Source of the DNA: an uncultured Lachnospiraceae bacterium
GTDB lineage: Bacteria > Bacillota > Clostridia > Lachnospirales > Lachnospiraceae
Reading direction: 5' to 3'
Length of the DNA: 64,000 bases
Assembly (NCBI GenBank): GCA_910586205.1
Contig: CAJUGD010000006.1
Coordinates: forward strand, 62,001-126,000
Shown: positions 51,744 to 60,364 of the stretch, piece after piece
How positions within the stretch are numbered: the stretch's first letter is position 1
Layout of the letters: the number at the start of each line of letters is the position of its first letter
The notes under the pieces: generated by a model
What the model was told of the DNA's origin: nothing
Databases searched by the model: none
The model's input: the letters and a program-made list of their open reading frames with translations, nothing else
Translations under genes and position numbers: made by a program

Positions 51744-52637
51744 CTAGTCCTGTCCTGATCTGGTTACCCGAATCTGGATAACCGAGAGTGTCACTGTAAT
51801 CACAAAAATAAACACACCCGTCACTGCCGCCATCCCCAGATCATCATGAAGAAACGCCTGCTGATATAAAAATAGTCCCAACACCTGGGAGCTGTTTCCC
51901 GGTCCTCCTGCCGTGGTGGCATACACCTCCGTATACAGCTTAAAAGCGCCGATTACGGTAATGATTGTGCAGACTAAAAGTTGTTCCTTTGCCTGCGGAA
52001 TCATGATACTGACAGCCCTTCTGACCGGACCAGCCCCGTCAATGGCCGCTGCCTCCAGATAATCCTGGGGTACATTCTGAAACGCCACTACCATCAAAAG
52101 TGTAATATATCCCGTAAACTGCCATTGACTCATTGCGATCACACAGTATATTGCGATCTTAGAATCTCCCAGCCATCCGTATGTAGGCAAGGAAAATGCC
52201 CTTAAAATATTGTTGATAAAACCAATATTAGGCTCATAAATAAAGGTAAACATCAATCCCACTGCAGTGAGAGAAATCAACGCCGGAATGTAATACAGAT
52301 TCCGGAAAAACCCCTTAAATCGATCTCCAATAGCGCTGCTTTCTAAAATCAGCGCCAGCACGGTGCCAAACCCCACCTGTACTACCAGAGAAACCACACA
52401 ATATGCAATATTATTTTTCAGCATAATCGGAAGAACCTGATCGGAAAAAAATCGTTTGTAATTATCTGCTCCCACAAAGGCTGCTCCTGATGAATAAGAG
52501 GACAGCCTAAAAAAGCTGTATCCAATATTCATCAGAACCGGAATATACACAAAAAATAAAACCATGATCACTCCGGGCAGCATATACAAATATGGGGTAT
52601 GTTTTTTTGTTCTCACTACCTTCACCTTCCTTTTCAC
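51744..52637 (-). CDS. ABC sugar permease (MalF type) of the Amadori-product importer
   Basis: First permease, 297 residues with a basic N-terminus (KRKVKVVRTKKH) and six membrane segments. EAA-like loop YLEAAAIDGAGPVRRAVSIMIPQAK near 195-220. It follows the binding-protein gene after a 148-nt gap with two stem-loops. Confidence 0.88.
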   Translation of the reverse strand: MKRKVKVVRTKKHTPYLYMLPGVIMVLFFVYIPVLMNIGYSFFRLSSYSSGAAFVGADNYKRFFSDQVLPIMLKNNIAYCVVSLVVQVGFGTVLALILESSAIGDRFKGFFRNLYYIPALISLTAVGLMFTFIYEPNIGFINNILRAFSLPTYGWLGDSKIAIYCVIAMSQWQFTGYITLLMVVAFQNVPQDYLEAAAIDGAGPVRRAVSIMIPQAKEQLLVCTIITVIGAFKLYTEVYATTAGGPGNSSQVLGLFLYQQAFLHDDLGMAAVTGVFIFVITVTLSVIQIRVTRSGQD

Positions 52638-52677
52638 ATCTGTAAAAACATACTGTCTTTACGATTGCCTTCTAATA

Positions 52678-52778
52678 CAGGCAGGTCTTATAAAAGAGCC
52701 TGCCTGCCAAATATTTCTGCTGCTTTATTTCATTTATGTTGATGCCTTCATTTATGGTGGTGCCGCGAAAACGCGGCA
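52678..52778 (-). other. two intercistronic hairpins between binding protein and permease genes
   Basis: CAGGCAGG/CCTGCCTG (52678-52706) and TGCCGCG-AAAA-CGCGGCA (52761-52778) are both perfect stems without T-tracts. They lie between the SBP stop and permease start, as in the TRAP and ribose-type operons. Confidence 0.6.
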
Positions 52779-52785
52779 TGAGGGG

Positions 52786-54150
52786 TTACTGGGCAGTTGT
52801 TCCTACAAGACTCTGGGCTTCTTTTGCTTTTGCCTGAATTTTTTCCATCACTCCCTGGGGCGTAATATCTCCGTTGGTCAGATCTGAGACCGTTGTCAAA
52901 TATTCATCGCAGACGGTTGAATACAATGCATTGTCCAGCCATGCGCTCATTGCCTTTGCATCCATAACCGCCTGATAGCCGTCCAGCAAAGCCACGTCTG
53001 TCAGACCCTCGGTTGTACCCTTGGCCGCATTAAACCAGCCGATTTCCTGACACTGCTGCGTACCTACTTCCTTGCCCAAAAACCATTTCAAAAATTCTAC
53101 ACATTCATCGGGATACTGAGTCTTGGAAGATACCACAAAGCCTTCCGGAACACCCGTTAAAATATCCTGATTTCCCTTTGCCCCTTCCACCTTCGGGAAG
53201 TTGAACATGCCAAATTCCATATCAGGGTTATCCATCTTAATATAAGGAATCTCAATCAGCTCTGCATAATACATGGCGCCGAGCTCCATTACAAAGTTGG
53301 TTCTGGACATATCTGGTTTTACGCCGTTAGGATTCTCCGTCATGTAAGGAAGAAGGGCCTGATAATGCTCCAGCGCCTCGATATAACCTGGATCCGTAAA
53401 CTCGCCGCTGGTTGGATCATAGTCCTTTGCCCTTACGTCATCCGGAACAAAAATCTGGTTAAGGGTTCCCATATAGTGGGAAGCTGACCAAGGTTCCTGG
53501 TTTCCAAATGCAATGGGAGTGATCCCTGCTGCCTTTAAAGTCTCGCAGGCAGCTATCAGCTCATCCCATGTCTTGGGCGCCTCCAGCCCGTTTTCATCAA
53601 ACATCTTTTTGTTATAGAAAAACAATTTACAGTCCAGACGGAATGGGATTCCATAAACCATGCCGTCTTTGTTTGTGTACTGTTCCATCTGAGACTCAAT
53701 CAGGGAATCCTTCCACTCCGGGTCAGCCTCCAGATAAGGCGTCAGGTCTAAAATCAAACCTTCCCGGATAAATCTCTCTGTAAAATCACCGACCCAGCTA
53801 AAGAAAATGTCCGGCGTATCATCTCCTCCTACAACAATCTTGATCTTTTCCTTATATTCCTGATTCTGAGCGCTAATAATCTCAAACTTAATATCCGGGT
53901 GAGATACTTCATACTCATGAAGCTTCGACTCAATAAAGCTATTATACGGTTCATCCGGAAACCGGTGCATGAATTTAATGACTTTCTGATCACCGGATGC
54001 TGCCGGAGCTCCTCCTGCCGGGGCATTTCCCGACTGTGTTCCTCCTGCCGGCGGCGCGTCACTGCCTCCCCCTGAACATGCAGCCGCAGACAGCACCATC
54101 ACCCCGGCCAGCATCCCGCACAAAGCCCTCTTTAACCACGTTTTTTTCAT
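52786..54150 (-). CDS. ABC substrate-binding lipoprotein of the Amadori-product importer
   Basis: Family-1 extracellular binding protein of 454 residues. The signal peptide ends at a Cys after LSAAA (residue 25), with a Gly/Ala/Pro linker (GGAPAASGD). Contains the usual NKKMFDENGLEAPKTWDEL segment near 180. Placed between the FrlD-like kinase (77 nt upstream) and two permease genes; a role like Bacillus FrlO is inferred. Confidence 0.88.
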   Translation of the reverse strand: MKKTWLKRALCGMLAGVMVLSAAACSGGGSDAPPAGGTQSGNAPAGGAPAASGDQKVIKFMHRFPDEPYNSFIESKLHEYEVSHPDIKFEIISAQNQEYKEKIKIVVGGDDTPDIFFSWVGDFTERFIREGLILDLTPYLEADPEWKDSLIESQMEQYTNKDGMVYGIPFRLDCKLFFYNKKMFDENGLEAPKTWDELIAACETLKAAGITPIAFGNQEPWSASHYMGTLNQIFVPDDVRAKDYDPTSGEFTDPGYIEALEHYQALLPYMTENPNGVKPDMSRTNFVMELGAMYYAELIEIPYIKMDNPDMEFGMFNFPKVEGAKGNQDILTGVPEGFVVSSKTQYPDECVEFLKWFLGKEVGTQQCQEIGWFNAAKGTTEGLTDVALLDGYQAVMDAKAMSAWLDNALYSTVCDEYLTTVSDLTNGDITPQGVMEKIQAKAKEAQSLVGTTAQ

Positions 54151-54227
54151 AAATACTCTCCTTTCCTTAAGTCTCTCCTTTTATGCGGAGAGCTTTTTAT
54201 AATTTTATAGTAATTATTGACTGCGCA

Positions 54228-55154
54228 CTAACCATTCATTACCTGCTGATCCTGATCTGACAGCTCCACCGCCTTGCCATGGCCAAAGGAACCATCCCTC
54301 TGACACTGGCGGGAAGAAAATACAGCCGCCCGATAAAGGCTTAACCGTATCAGCATATCCTTATAGTCCTTTGCCCTGACGATTCCTTGAACTCCGGAAT
54401 CCTTTCCAAAATCCATTGCCATGGAAATCCCATCCAGATAATTCACCAGAAAACAGGTAATAAAAGAATCGCCTGCCCCCATAGTATCCCTTGCCTTTAC
54501 CAGACAAGGGGATTGTTCATAGAAATCCCCATCTGCCATCACACAAGCGCCTTTGCTTCCTCTGGTGGCAATCACCATGTGCTTACATCCAAATTCTGTA
54601 ATCTTGTCCATAACCTTGCGGATCTCCTCCTCTGCCATCCCTCCGCAGGAAATCACCGCACAGTCAAGATACGGACAGCATTTCTTCAGATATTCCTCCT
54701 CATAGCTGTCAGAAAAATCCATGGATACAAACTTTCCTGTTTCCCGTATTTTAGACAGCTCTGATTCCATGAAGCTGTATATACTGGTATGTACCAGATC
54801 AAAACCGGAAATATACTCCTGATCGATTTTCGTCAGCACCGGCGGCTTTATCCTGGATATCCCGCCTTTGTTTCCCTGAAGAAATACCCGATCCCCATCC
54901 ACTAGCTGTACACGGGCGCATCCGTTCTCTCCCTGCTCCATTCTGCAATGAGAAATATCAATCCCCATATTCCTCACAACAGAATATACATGCCGTCCCA
55001 CCTCATCATCACCAAAGGTTCCCAGATAGGCTGCCTCCGCCCCCAGCATTTTGCCAAAGACCGCAATATTCAAAGCATTACCGCCTGGATAAATGGTACG
55101 TATGTGGAGATATTTGTCACATACATTATCTCCAATACCCAATACTCTGATCAT
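54228..55154 (-). CDS. frlD: PfkB-family kinase, fructoselysine 6-kinase-like
   Basis: Phosphorylates the imported Amadori sugar at C6 in the cytoplasm. The 308 residues follow E. coli FrlD: IGDNVCDKYLH at 6-16, PGGNALNIAVF near 23, FGDDEVGRHVYSVVRNMGIDISH near 48, DFSDSYEEEY near 147 and the ATP-site motif DTMGAGDSF near 225. The ATG at 55154 is chosen because GGAGG lies 5-6 nt before it; the frame opens 11 codons upstream. First gene of the operon kinase-SBP-permease-permease-HAD, with its own promoter. Confidence 0.8.
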   Translation of the reverse strand: MIRVLGIGDNVCDKYLHIRTIYPGGNALNIAVFGKMLGAEAAYLGTFGDDEVGRHVYSVVRNMGIDISHCRMEQGENGCARVQLVDGDRVFLQGNKGGISRIKPPVLTKIDQEYISGFDLVHTSIYSFMESELSKIRETGKFVSMDFSDSYEEEYLKKCCPYLDCAVISCGGMAEEEIRKVMDKITEFGCKHMVIATRGSKGACVMADGDFYEQSPCLVKARDTMGAGDSFITCFLVNYLDGISMAMDFGKDSGVQGIVRAKDYKDMLIRLSLYRAAVFSSRQCQRDGSFGHGKAVELSDQDQQVMNG

Positions 55155-55196
55155 AGTCTCCTCCATGTATTGTTCTAATGTTTTCATTGTGTTTCT

Positions 55197-55251
55197 TATT
55201 TGTTCTATTTTGTTATAACATAAATACTACAATTAATCAAGTATTTGTTCT
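55197..55251 (-). promoter_or_regulatory. promoter of the frlD operon with flanking direct repeats
   Basis: Minus-strand TTGATT (55240-55235), 17-nt spacer, TATAAC (55217-55212). Plus-strand TATTTGTTCT occurs at 55197-55206 and 55242-55251, just outside both boxes and 45 nt apart, with a third variant near 55169. These may be regulator sites. The rest of the gap to 55558 holds only the frlC terminator. Confidence 0.65.
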
Positions 55252-55498
55252 TATTTTTTTCATTTTTTCCACCACTAATTATATTCTTCTTTTTCTTCTT
55301 GTTATTTTGACTAATTCACTCTCTGTCTTTTATTAATATTCTGTCTGAACCGCTTAAGAAAAGCTGTCTTTTCCGGTCTGATAATGTCTTCTGCCACCCC
55401 CCTGACACCCTATCCCCCAAAGCTTAAATTCCCAAACCTGATAATAAAATAGTTACAGTCCGCTTTTCTCCGCCTCATGAACTGCAACATAAAATAAA

Positions 55499-55527
55499 CC
55501 TGCCCGAAAAGCCTCTTTCCGGACAGG
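55499..55527 (-). terminator. terminator of the frlR-frlC unit
   Basis: CCTGTCCG pairs with CGGGCAGG (one bulged mismatch) around a 13-nt loop; on the minus strand TTTATTTTATG follows. It lies 32 nt past the frlC stop. Confidence 0.65.
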
Positions 55528-55558
55528 CCGCATCTCTGTCAATTTACCTTATTCCCAT

Positions 55559-56392
55559 TCACAATACAGCGTACAGCCGACGAATACTCTGCCTTACTGA
55601 AGCAGAAGGATCCATGAAATACCTGCCGTCTGTTATCTCCAAGGATAAATATCCTTTGTAATCCATCAGAGCAAATTCCTCCAGATATTTTTCCATGTCA
55701 AGAACTCCGTCTCCCCATGCCAAATGCCCTTTAGGCGCCCCGTCAATAAAATGGACGTGCACCAGCTTGTCTCCCAGCTCCTTTATATACTGTCCGGGTG
55801 TCTCCCCTGCCAATGCCATAGGTATGGTATCAATCATCCCCCCAATAAAAGGATGATCTAACTCCTTCAGCATTTGGGTAAGGGTAGGAAGGTCATATAC
55901 CAAGTTACTTTCGTCCCGTCGAAGCACCTCCAAAGCCAGTGTAACCCCATAATGTGAGGCCAGCTCCCCTAAACCGTAAAGATTTTCTGCCGCATGATTC
56001 CATGCCTCTTTCTCGTCACTGCCGTCAAAATACCCGGTGCCTGTTGTCACCAGCACCTTCTCACACCCCATCTCCCCGGCTATCCGGATGCTGTCTTCAA
56101 AGAAACGCACACTCCTCCTGCGCGCCTCATGGGAAGGCGCTGCCAGATTGACCGGATAAACACATTGCTCCGGGGTAAAGCATACCAGCCGAAGCCCTCT
56201 GACTTCAATCTCCCGCCGTACAGCCTTTATATCCCGATAGGTCATATCCTCCATATGGAAATGGGGCGCAGCTCCCCACAGTTCAATGTTCTTAATCTGG
56301 TTCTCCGCCGCATCATCCAAAAACCGCGTCAGCGGAAAGTATTTATATTGGATGTTCATTACGGCAATCTGATCCCGGCTGATTGTTCTCAT
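55559..56392 (-). CDS. frlC: sugar phosphate isomerase/epimerase, fructoselysine 3-epimerase-like
   Basis: TIM-barrel enzyme of 277 residues. Like E. coli FrlC it has IKNIELWGAAPHFH near 34, CFTPEQCVYPVNLAAPSHEARRRS split near 72, LALEVLRRDESN near 150 (metal Glu), GGMIDTIPMA near 183 (metal Asp), VHVHFIDG near 213 and LSLEITDG near 250. It would interconvert psicoselysine and fructoselysine. It overlaps the frlR stop by 4 nt. Identity rests on pattern and context. Confidence 0.75.
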   Translation of the reverse strand: MRTISRDQIAVMNIQYKYFPLTRFLDDAAENQIKNIELWGAAPHFHMEDMTYRDIKAVRREIEVRGLRLVCFTPEQCVYPVNLAAPSHEARRRSVRFFEDSIRIAGEMGCEKVLVTTGTGYFDGSDEKEAWNHAAENLYGLGELASHYGVTLALEVLRRDESNLVYDLPTLTQMLKELDHPFIGGMIDTIPMALAGETPGQYIKELGDKLVHVHFIDGAPKGHLAWGDGVLDMEKYLEEFALMDYKGYLSLEITDGRYFMDPSASVRQSIRRLYAVL

Positions 56393-57126
56393 TCTTCCCT
56401 CACCATACTGTTTGTCAAAATCTTATATTCATAGCGGTCTGCATTGATGATCTCCTTACCGCTGTATATGGGATCTCCCACGGCATCATAGGCGATATCC
56501 TTCGACAAAATCAGCGCGTCATGCTCCTTGATCTCCAGCCATTCCGCTTCTTCCCTGGTGGCATAGCACACTCCGATTGTCTTACTGCCGCTGCTTAATT
56601 CAATTCCGTGATCCCGCAGAATCTGATGCAGAGACCTGTTTAAATCTTCTGCCAGAAGATAAGCAAACTTCTTAGGAAAGTGATTTTCTTCCAAAACCAC
56701 CGGAACATCATTACAGTATCGAAGCCGCCGCATCCGGATTACCTTATCATCCTCCTGAAGACGCAGATACTTAATATCTGAAGGCATGGCCTTCACCAGC
56801 TCTGCAGATAAGAACTTTGTTCCGGGGCGGCTTCCTTCCAGCTCGCAGCTCTGTGAAAATCCCATAAAGCTGTTTAGGCTCCTTGATATTTTCTTGTCTG
56901 ACACAAAGGTTCCAATCCTCTGCTTTCGAACCAGAATCTCCTCATCCACTAAAAGCTCTAATGCTTTTCGGATTGTAATCCTGCTGACTCCGTAAGCGCT
57001 GCTTAACTCCAGCTCTGTGGGAATCCTGGAATTGGCCAGAATCTCCTTCCTCTCAATCTTAGACTTAATATCTCCGGCAATCTGAATATAAAGGGGAACC
57101 ACCGTGTCCCGTACCACTTCTGACAT
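56389..57126 (-). CDS. frlR: GntR/HutC-family regulator, FrlR-like
   Basis: Regulator of 245 residues. Winged helix at about 8-75 (TELELSSAYGVSRITIRKALELLVDEE) and UTRA ligand domain at 95-240 (VVLEENHFPKKFAYLL, EAEWLEIKEHDALIL). The ATG at 57126 follows GGAAGG; a TTG six codons earlier is an unlikely start. In E. coli and Bacillus, FrlR senses a 6-phosphorylated Amadori sugar. Lies between the two halves of the cluster. Confidence 0.85.
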   Translation of the reverse strand: MSEVVRDTVVPLYIQIAGDIKSKIERKEILANSRIPTELELSSAYGVSRITIRKALELLVDEEILVRKQRIGTFVSDKKISRSLNSFMGFSQSCELEGSRPGTKFLSAELVKAMPSDIKYLRLQEDDKVIRMRRLRYCNDVPVVLEENHFPKKFAYLLAEDLNRSLHQILRDHGIELSSGSKTIGVCYATREEAEWLEIKEHDALILSKDIAYDAVGDPIYSGKEIINADRYEYKILTNSMVREE

Positions 57127-57160
57127 AAAAACCTTCCTTTCCAAAGCATACCAGACAATA

Positions 57161-57223
57161 ATACCATATGTATTACAAAAAGGGCTTTAGATGATATAAT
57201 ATGATATTATTCATCATACCATA
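57161..57223 (-). promoter_or_regulatory. frlR upstream region with repeated ATACCATA and AT-rich motif
   Basis: ATACCATA occurs at 57161-57168 and 57216-57223. Between them ATGATATTATT (57201-57211) is shared with the operator-like palindrome region at 60256-60266. No convincing -35/-10 pair was found. Candidate FrlR binding region. Confidence 0.4.
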
Positions 57224-57268
57224 CGGAATGTTTTTATGCTATGGAAATCATCGAAGATTTACCGGAAA

Positions 57269-58264
57269 TTAATAATCCAGCCGACGGTAATACCTGCGAA
57301 TCGGCAAAGGATGCCTGCGGCAATGCTCTAAATGTACATTGATCCTCTGGAATGCCGAGCGCATCACAATCGGAGACAACATTCCTCTAAACTCCTGACT
57401 GATTCCCTCCAGTTTAAAATTCTTTGTGTCGAACACAATCACCTTGGCGCTGATGGTATTCACAAACTTTTCTACCCGTTCCATCTGGGGCCTTGCCATA
57501 TCCTCTCCCTTAATCAAAATAACCGGAATATCCCTCTCGATTACTTCTAAAGTTCCGTGGAAGAAATTAGCCGCCGATATAGGTCTTGTACGCATCCACT
57601 GCATTTCTTCCATAATGCACATGCCGTAGCAGACAGCCCAATCCTCCAGATTGCCGGCTCCTACCAGATATGTGAGAGGTTCATCACAATACTGTTCTGC
57701 ATAAGCCTTGGCATCTGCGTCTGCATCTTTATAAATCTGCACCACATTATCCGGCATATGGACAATCTCCTGGAAAAATTGATCATACTTATCAAATTGC
57801 CCGGCATTTTTCATAAAACGAAGGGTCACTGTATACCAGAAATAATAACCTCCGCCTACTGTTGTTACCAGATAATCGCTTTTCTCATACAAGGGAGTTC
57901 CTTCCTTCTCCACATACCCGATCACCTTAGCTCCCATGGCATGGGCCTTGTCCACTGCTTCCACCACTTCCTTTGTGTCTCCGGAAATAGACTCGATTAC
58001 CACAATGGATCTCTCATCAAAAAAAGGATTTCCTACCAGATTAAAATCTGCCGCATTCTCGATAAAAAGAGGAAGCTTTGAGCCAAGCTGTTTTGCAATA
58101 TGCATCATCTGATTGGCATACAGTACAGTTCCGCCGATTCCAATGTAAAAAATATTAGAATACCCATTGCTGCAGACCTGATCTACAAATTTCTCTACCT
58201 GAGGAATAATATCTATTCCGTTCTGATGTTCCCGTCTTATTTTCTCCTGGTCAAAATTAAACAT
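57269..58264 (-). CDS. SIS-domain deglycase, FrlB/GfrF-like (copy 1)
   Basis: Predicted to split a 6-phosphorylated fructosamine into glucose 6-phosphate and a free amine. The 331 residues have two SIS domains (YSNIFYIGIGGTVLYANQM split near 35; VIESISGDTKEVVEAV near 88; LVGAGNLEDWAV near 205) and end with RRYYRRLDY, like the RRYY end of E. coli FrlB. The motif before the C-terminal third is NFFHGTLEVIERDIPVILI, similar to the FrlB RHGPLEIVE segment. Copy 2 is at 59165. Confidence 0.75.
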   Translation of the reverse strand: MFNFDQEKIRREHQNGIDIIPQVEKFVDQVCSNGYSNIFYIGIGGTVLYANQMMHIAKQLGSKLPLFIENAADFNLVGNPFFDERSIVVIESISGDTKEVVEAVDKAHAMGAKVIGYVEKEGTPLYEKSDYLVTTVGGGYYFWYTVTLRFMKNAGQFDKYDQFFQEIVHMPDNVVQIYKDADADAKAYAEQYCDEPLTYLVGAGNLEDWAVCYGMCIMEEMQWMRTRPISAANFFHGTLEVIERDIPVILIKGEDMARPQMERVEKFVNTISAKVIVFDTKNFKLEGISQEFRGMLSPIVMRSAFQRINVHLEHCRRHPLPIRRYYRRLDY

Positions 58265-58279
58265 ACTTTCCTCCGTTCT

Positions 58280-59161
58280 TTACACTTCCAGACGTTTCTC
58301 AAAATTTCCCATAACCATATCCGGCGACATAATCTGTACAAATGCACAGGGGTCTTCCTGACGAATCAGTTTTTTTAATGTCTGCAGCTCGTATTTATTG
58401 ACCACCACCATATGTACTACTTCGTCTGAATGGCTGTACTCCCCCCAGCCGTTCCAGCTTGTAACCCCCCTGGCTACCGTTCGGTTAATCCGTTCTCCAA
58501 GCTCTTTATTTTTCGTGACAATAAACGCTGAAACCTTGATATTCTGATCATGCACCCGATCTACCATAATTCCCGACATAATGGAAAAAACCATAGAATA
58601 AGCTGCCACTTCCAGGTCGTACCGCACTGCCGCAATCAGATAAATGCACAGATTGATCATTACACTCAGCTTTCCCACTCCAAATTCCGGATAATTTTTT
58701 GCACAATACATGCCCACAATATCCGTCCCGCCGCCAGAGCCTCCGGCCCGCAAAGTCATGCCTACTCCCCACCCCGACAAAGCGCCTCCAATCATACAAT
58801 TCAGCAGCATATCATCTAGCAAAAGTTCTTTAGGGGCCGGTATCACTACCAGAAGAAACGACTGAATGCAGACCGCAATAACCGTCCGGTACAGGAACTT
58901 TCTCCCAATGCTCTTATAGCCCAGAACAAACAAAGGCAGATTGATACACCAGAAAATAATTCCCGTAACATCAATGGTCTCCGGCATGGGCATGTGCAGC
59001 GCTTCTGTCAGAAACAGCTTTACAAGTTGAGATACCCCTGTAAAGCCTCCGCTGTACAGCCCGGCCGGAACCAGAAACCACCGGTAAGCCGCCGCAAAAA
59101 ACACAACGCCTAAAATCGCCTGGAGCATGTGGGAGGTTTCTTTTTGTATCTGATTCTTCAT
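58280..59161 (-). CDS. YitT-family membrane protein (DUF161 + DUF2179)
   Basis: Membrane protein of 293 residues with about five or six hydrophobic segments (DUF161-like repeats, e.g. GGFTGVSQLVKLF and LRAGGSGGGTDIVGMY) and a soluble C-terminal DUF2179 domain from about 205 (ITKNKELGERINRTVARGVTSWNGWGEYS split, ending QIMSPDMVMGNF). Function of the family is unknown. It lies between the two SIS deglycase genes with gaps of 15 and 3 nt, so it is in their operon and may transport a pathway compound. Confidence 0.85.
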   Translation of the reverse strand: MKNQIQKETSHMLQAILGVVFFAAAYRWFLVPAGLYSGGFTGVSQLVKLFLTEALHMPMPETIDVTGIIFWCINLPLFVLGYKSIGRKFLYRTVIAVCIQSFLLVVIPAPKELLLDDMLLNCMIGGALSGWGVGMTLRAGGSGGGTDIVGMYCAKNYPEFGVGKLSVMINLCIYLIAAVRYDLEVAAYSMVFSIMSGIMVDRVHDQNIKVSAFIVTKNKELGERINRTVARGVTSWNGWGEYSHSDEVVHMVVVNKYELQTLKKLIRQEDPCAFVQIMSPDMVMGNFEKRLEV

Positions 59162-59164
59162 ATA

Positions 59165-60133
59165 TTAATATTCAAGCTTCCACATATATCTTCTCTGGGT
59201 CAGAGGATGATTCCGCTTAATGGCAAGCTGCTCTGCATATACCCGCAGAACCGCAGAAAGTACCATGGGATTGAAATACTCTGCGACAGAAGCCGGAAGC
59301 TCGGAAGCAATTCCAAAATCCTTGCCGTCCAAAACTGTGGTCTTTGCCTGGAAACGATTCAGGAAATCCAGTGCGCGGGAATCCAATGCACGGGTGCGTC
59401 CCTCGTTCATCAACAGGATAAACGGCACATCCTTATCCACAATCTCAAAAGGACCATGGAAAAATTCTCCGTCATGGAAGGAGCCGGAGTTCACCCACTG
59501 CATTTCCATCAACAGGCAAATGGAAAAGGCATATGCCACCTCTTGGGTTGCACCAGAACTCATCACATAAACTACCGGGGCATCTTTATAATCCTCTGCA
59601 AAATTCTGTGCTGCCGGAACCACAAAGGATACTGCCTTTTCAATCAGATCATACACCTTTCCAAATGCAGCCTGCATATCATCATAACGGTCGTATCCCT
59701 CATACTGATTGAGAATCTCCACTGCCAAACCCAGCACCTTGGTCATCTTCTCCAACTTAGCAGCATAGTTCTTCTCAAATCCATGTAAAACCACATAATG
59801 AGCATTCTTTGCCAGCAGAGACCCGTCTACATGGGTCACGGCAATCACCTTTGCACCCAGTTCCATGGCCTTTTTGGAGGCCGCTACAGTCTCTGGTGTG
59901 GTTCCTCCCAGAGAACAGGTAATCACGATAGCGGTTTCGTCCACGGCTACCGGAGTGGCATGAAGAAACTCATTGGCAGTGTAATGGCCAACACGGATAT
60001 TGCGGGCATTGGCCTCCAGAAAATATTTCCCCGGATACAGCTCTGCTTTTGATGCTCCGCAGCCAACAAAATATACGGACTTTACTACTGCTACTTCCTT
60101 CTTGATTGATTCAATAATCTGCTTTGGTTCCAT
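59165..60133 (-). CDS. SIS-domain deglycase, FrlB/GfrE-like (copy 2)
   Basis: Second two-SIS protein of the cluster, 322 residues: VYFVGCGASKAELYPGKYFLE near 20, VITCSLGGTTPETVAASKKAMELGAKVIAVTH near 68-100, FHDGEFFHGPFEIVDKDVPFILLMNEGRTR split near 215, and a C-terminus QRRYMWKLEY. It resembles FrlB more closely in the GEFFHGPFEIV motif than copy 1. The two may act on different glycated amines or form a mixed complex, as GfrE and GfrF do for glucoselysine/fructoselysine in Salmonella. First gene of its operon. Confidence 0.78.
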   Translation of the reverse strand: MEPKQIIESIKKEVAVVKSVYFVGCGASKAELYPGKYFLEANARNIRVGHYTANEFLHATPVAVDETAIVITCSLGGTTPETVAASKKAMELGAKVIAVTHVDGSLLAKNAHYVVLHGFEKNYAAKLEKMTKVLGLAVEILNQYEGYDRYDDMQAAFGKVYDLIEKAVSFVVPAAQNFAEDYKDAPVVYVMSSGATQEVAYAFSICLLMEMQWVNSGSFHDGEFFHGPFEIVDKDVPFILLMNEGRTRALDSRALDFLNRFQAKTTVLDGKDFGIASELPASVAEYFNPMVLSAVLRVYAEQLAIKRNHPLTQRRYMWKLEY

Positions 60134-60163
60134 GGTTACTTACCTCCTTCTTTATATGATACA

Positions 60164-60192
60164 TTTATATAACAATATATACATTTTGTCAA
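60164..60192 (-). promoter_or_regulatory. promoter of the SIS-YitT-SIS operon
   Basis: Minus-strand TTGACA (60192-60187), 17-nt spacer, TATAAA (60169-60164), 31 nt before the start codon. Confidence 0.8.
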
Positions 60193-60242
60193 TACTATTT
60201 GTATAAATTAATTTTATTTTATCATATTAAATAATACAATAT

Positions 60243-60262
60243 ATATCATTTTAAAATGATAT
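60243..60262. promoter_or_regulatory. perfect 20-bp AT-rich palindrome, candidate FrlR operator
   Basis: ATATCATTTTAAAATGATAT is fully symmetric and lies 50 nt upstream of the -35 box of the deglycase operon. Its right arm runs into ATGATATTATT, repeated upstream of frlR. Confidence 0.5.
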
Positions 60263-60300
60263 TATTATATCTTGTTTACATTCCAGATAATCCCTGAATC

Positions 60301-60348
60301 AAAAAGGGGCACCGCTCAATCATCTAATGTGATGATTGGGCGGCACCC
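60301..60348 (-). terminator. terminator of the MscS gene
   Basis: GGGTGCCGCCCAATCATC pairs with GATGATTGAGCGGTGCCCC over about 18 bp around a 6-nt loop, followed on the minus strand by TTTTTG. A strong stem, 17 nt past the stop. Confidence 0.85.
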
Positions 60349-60364
60349 AAAATCAAAATCCATA

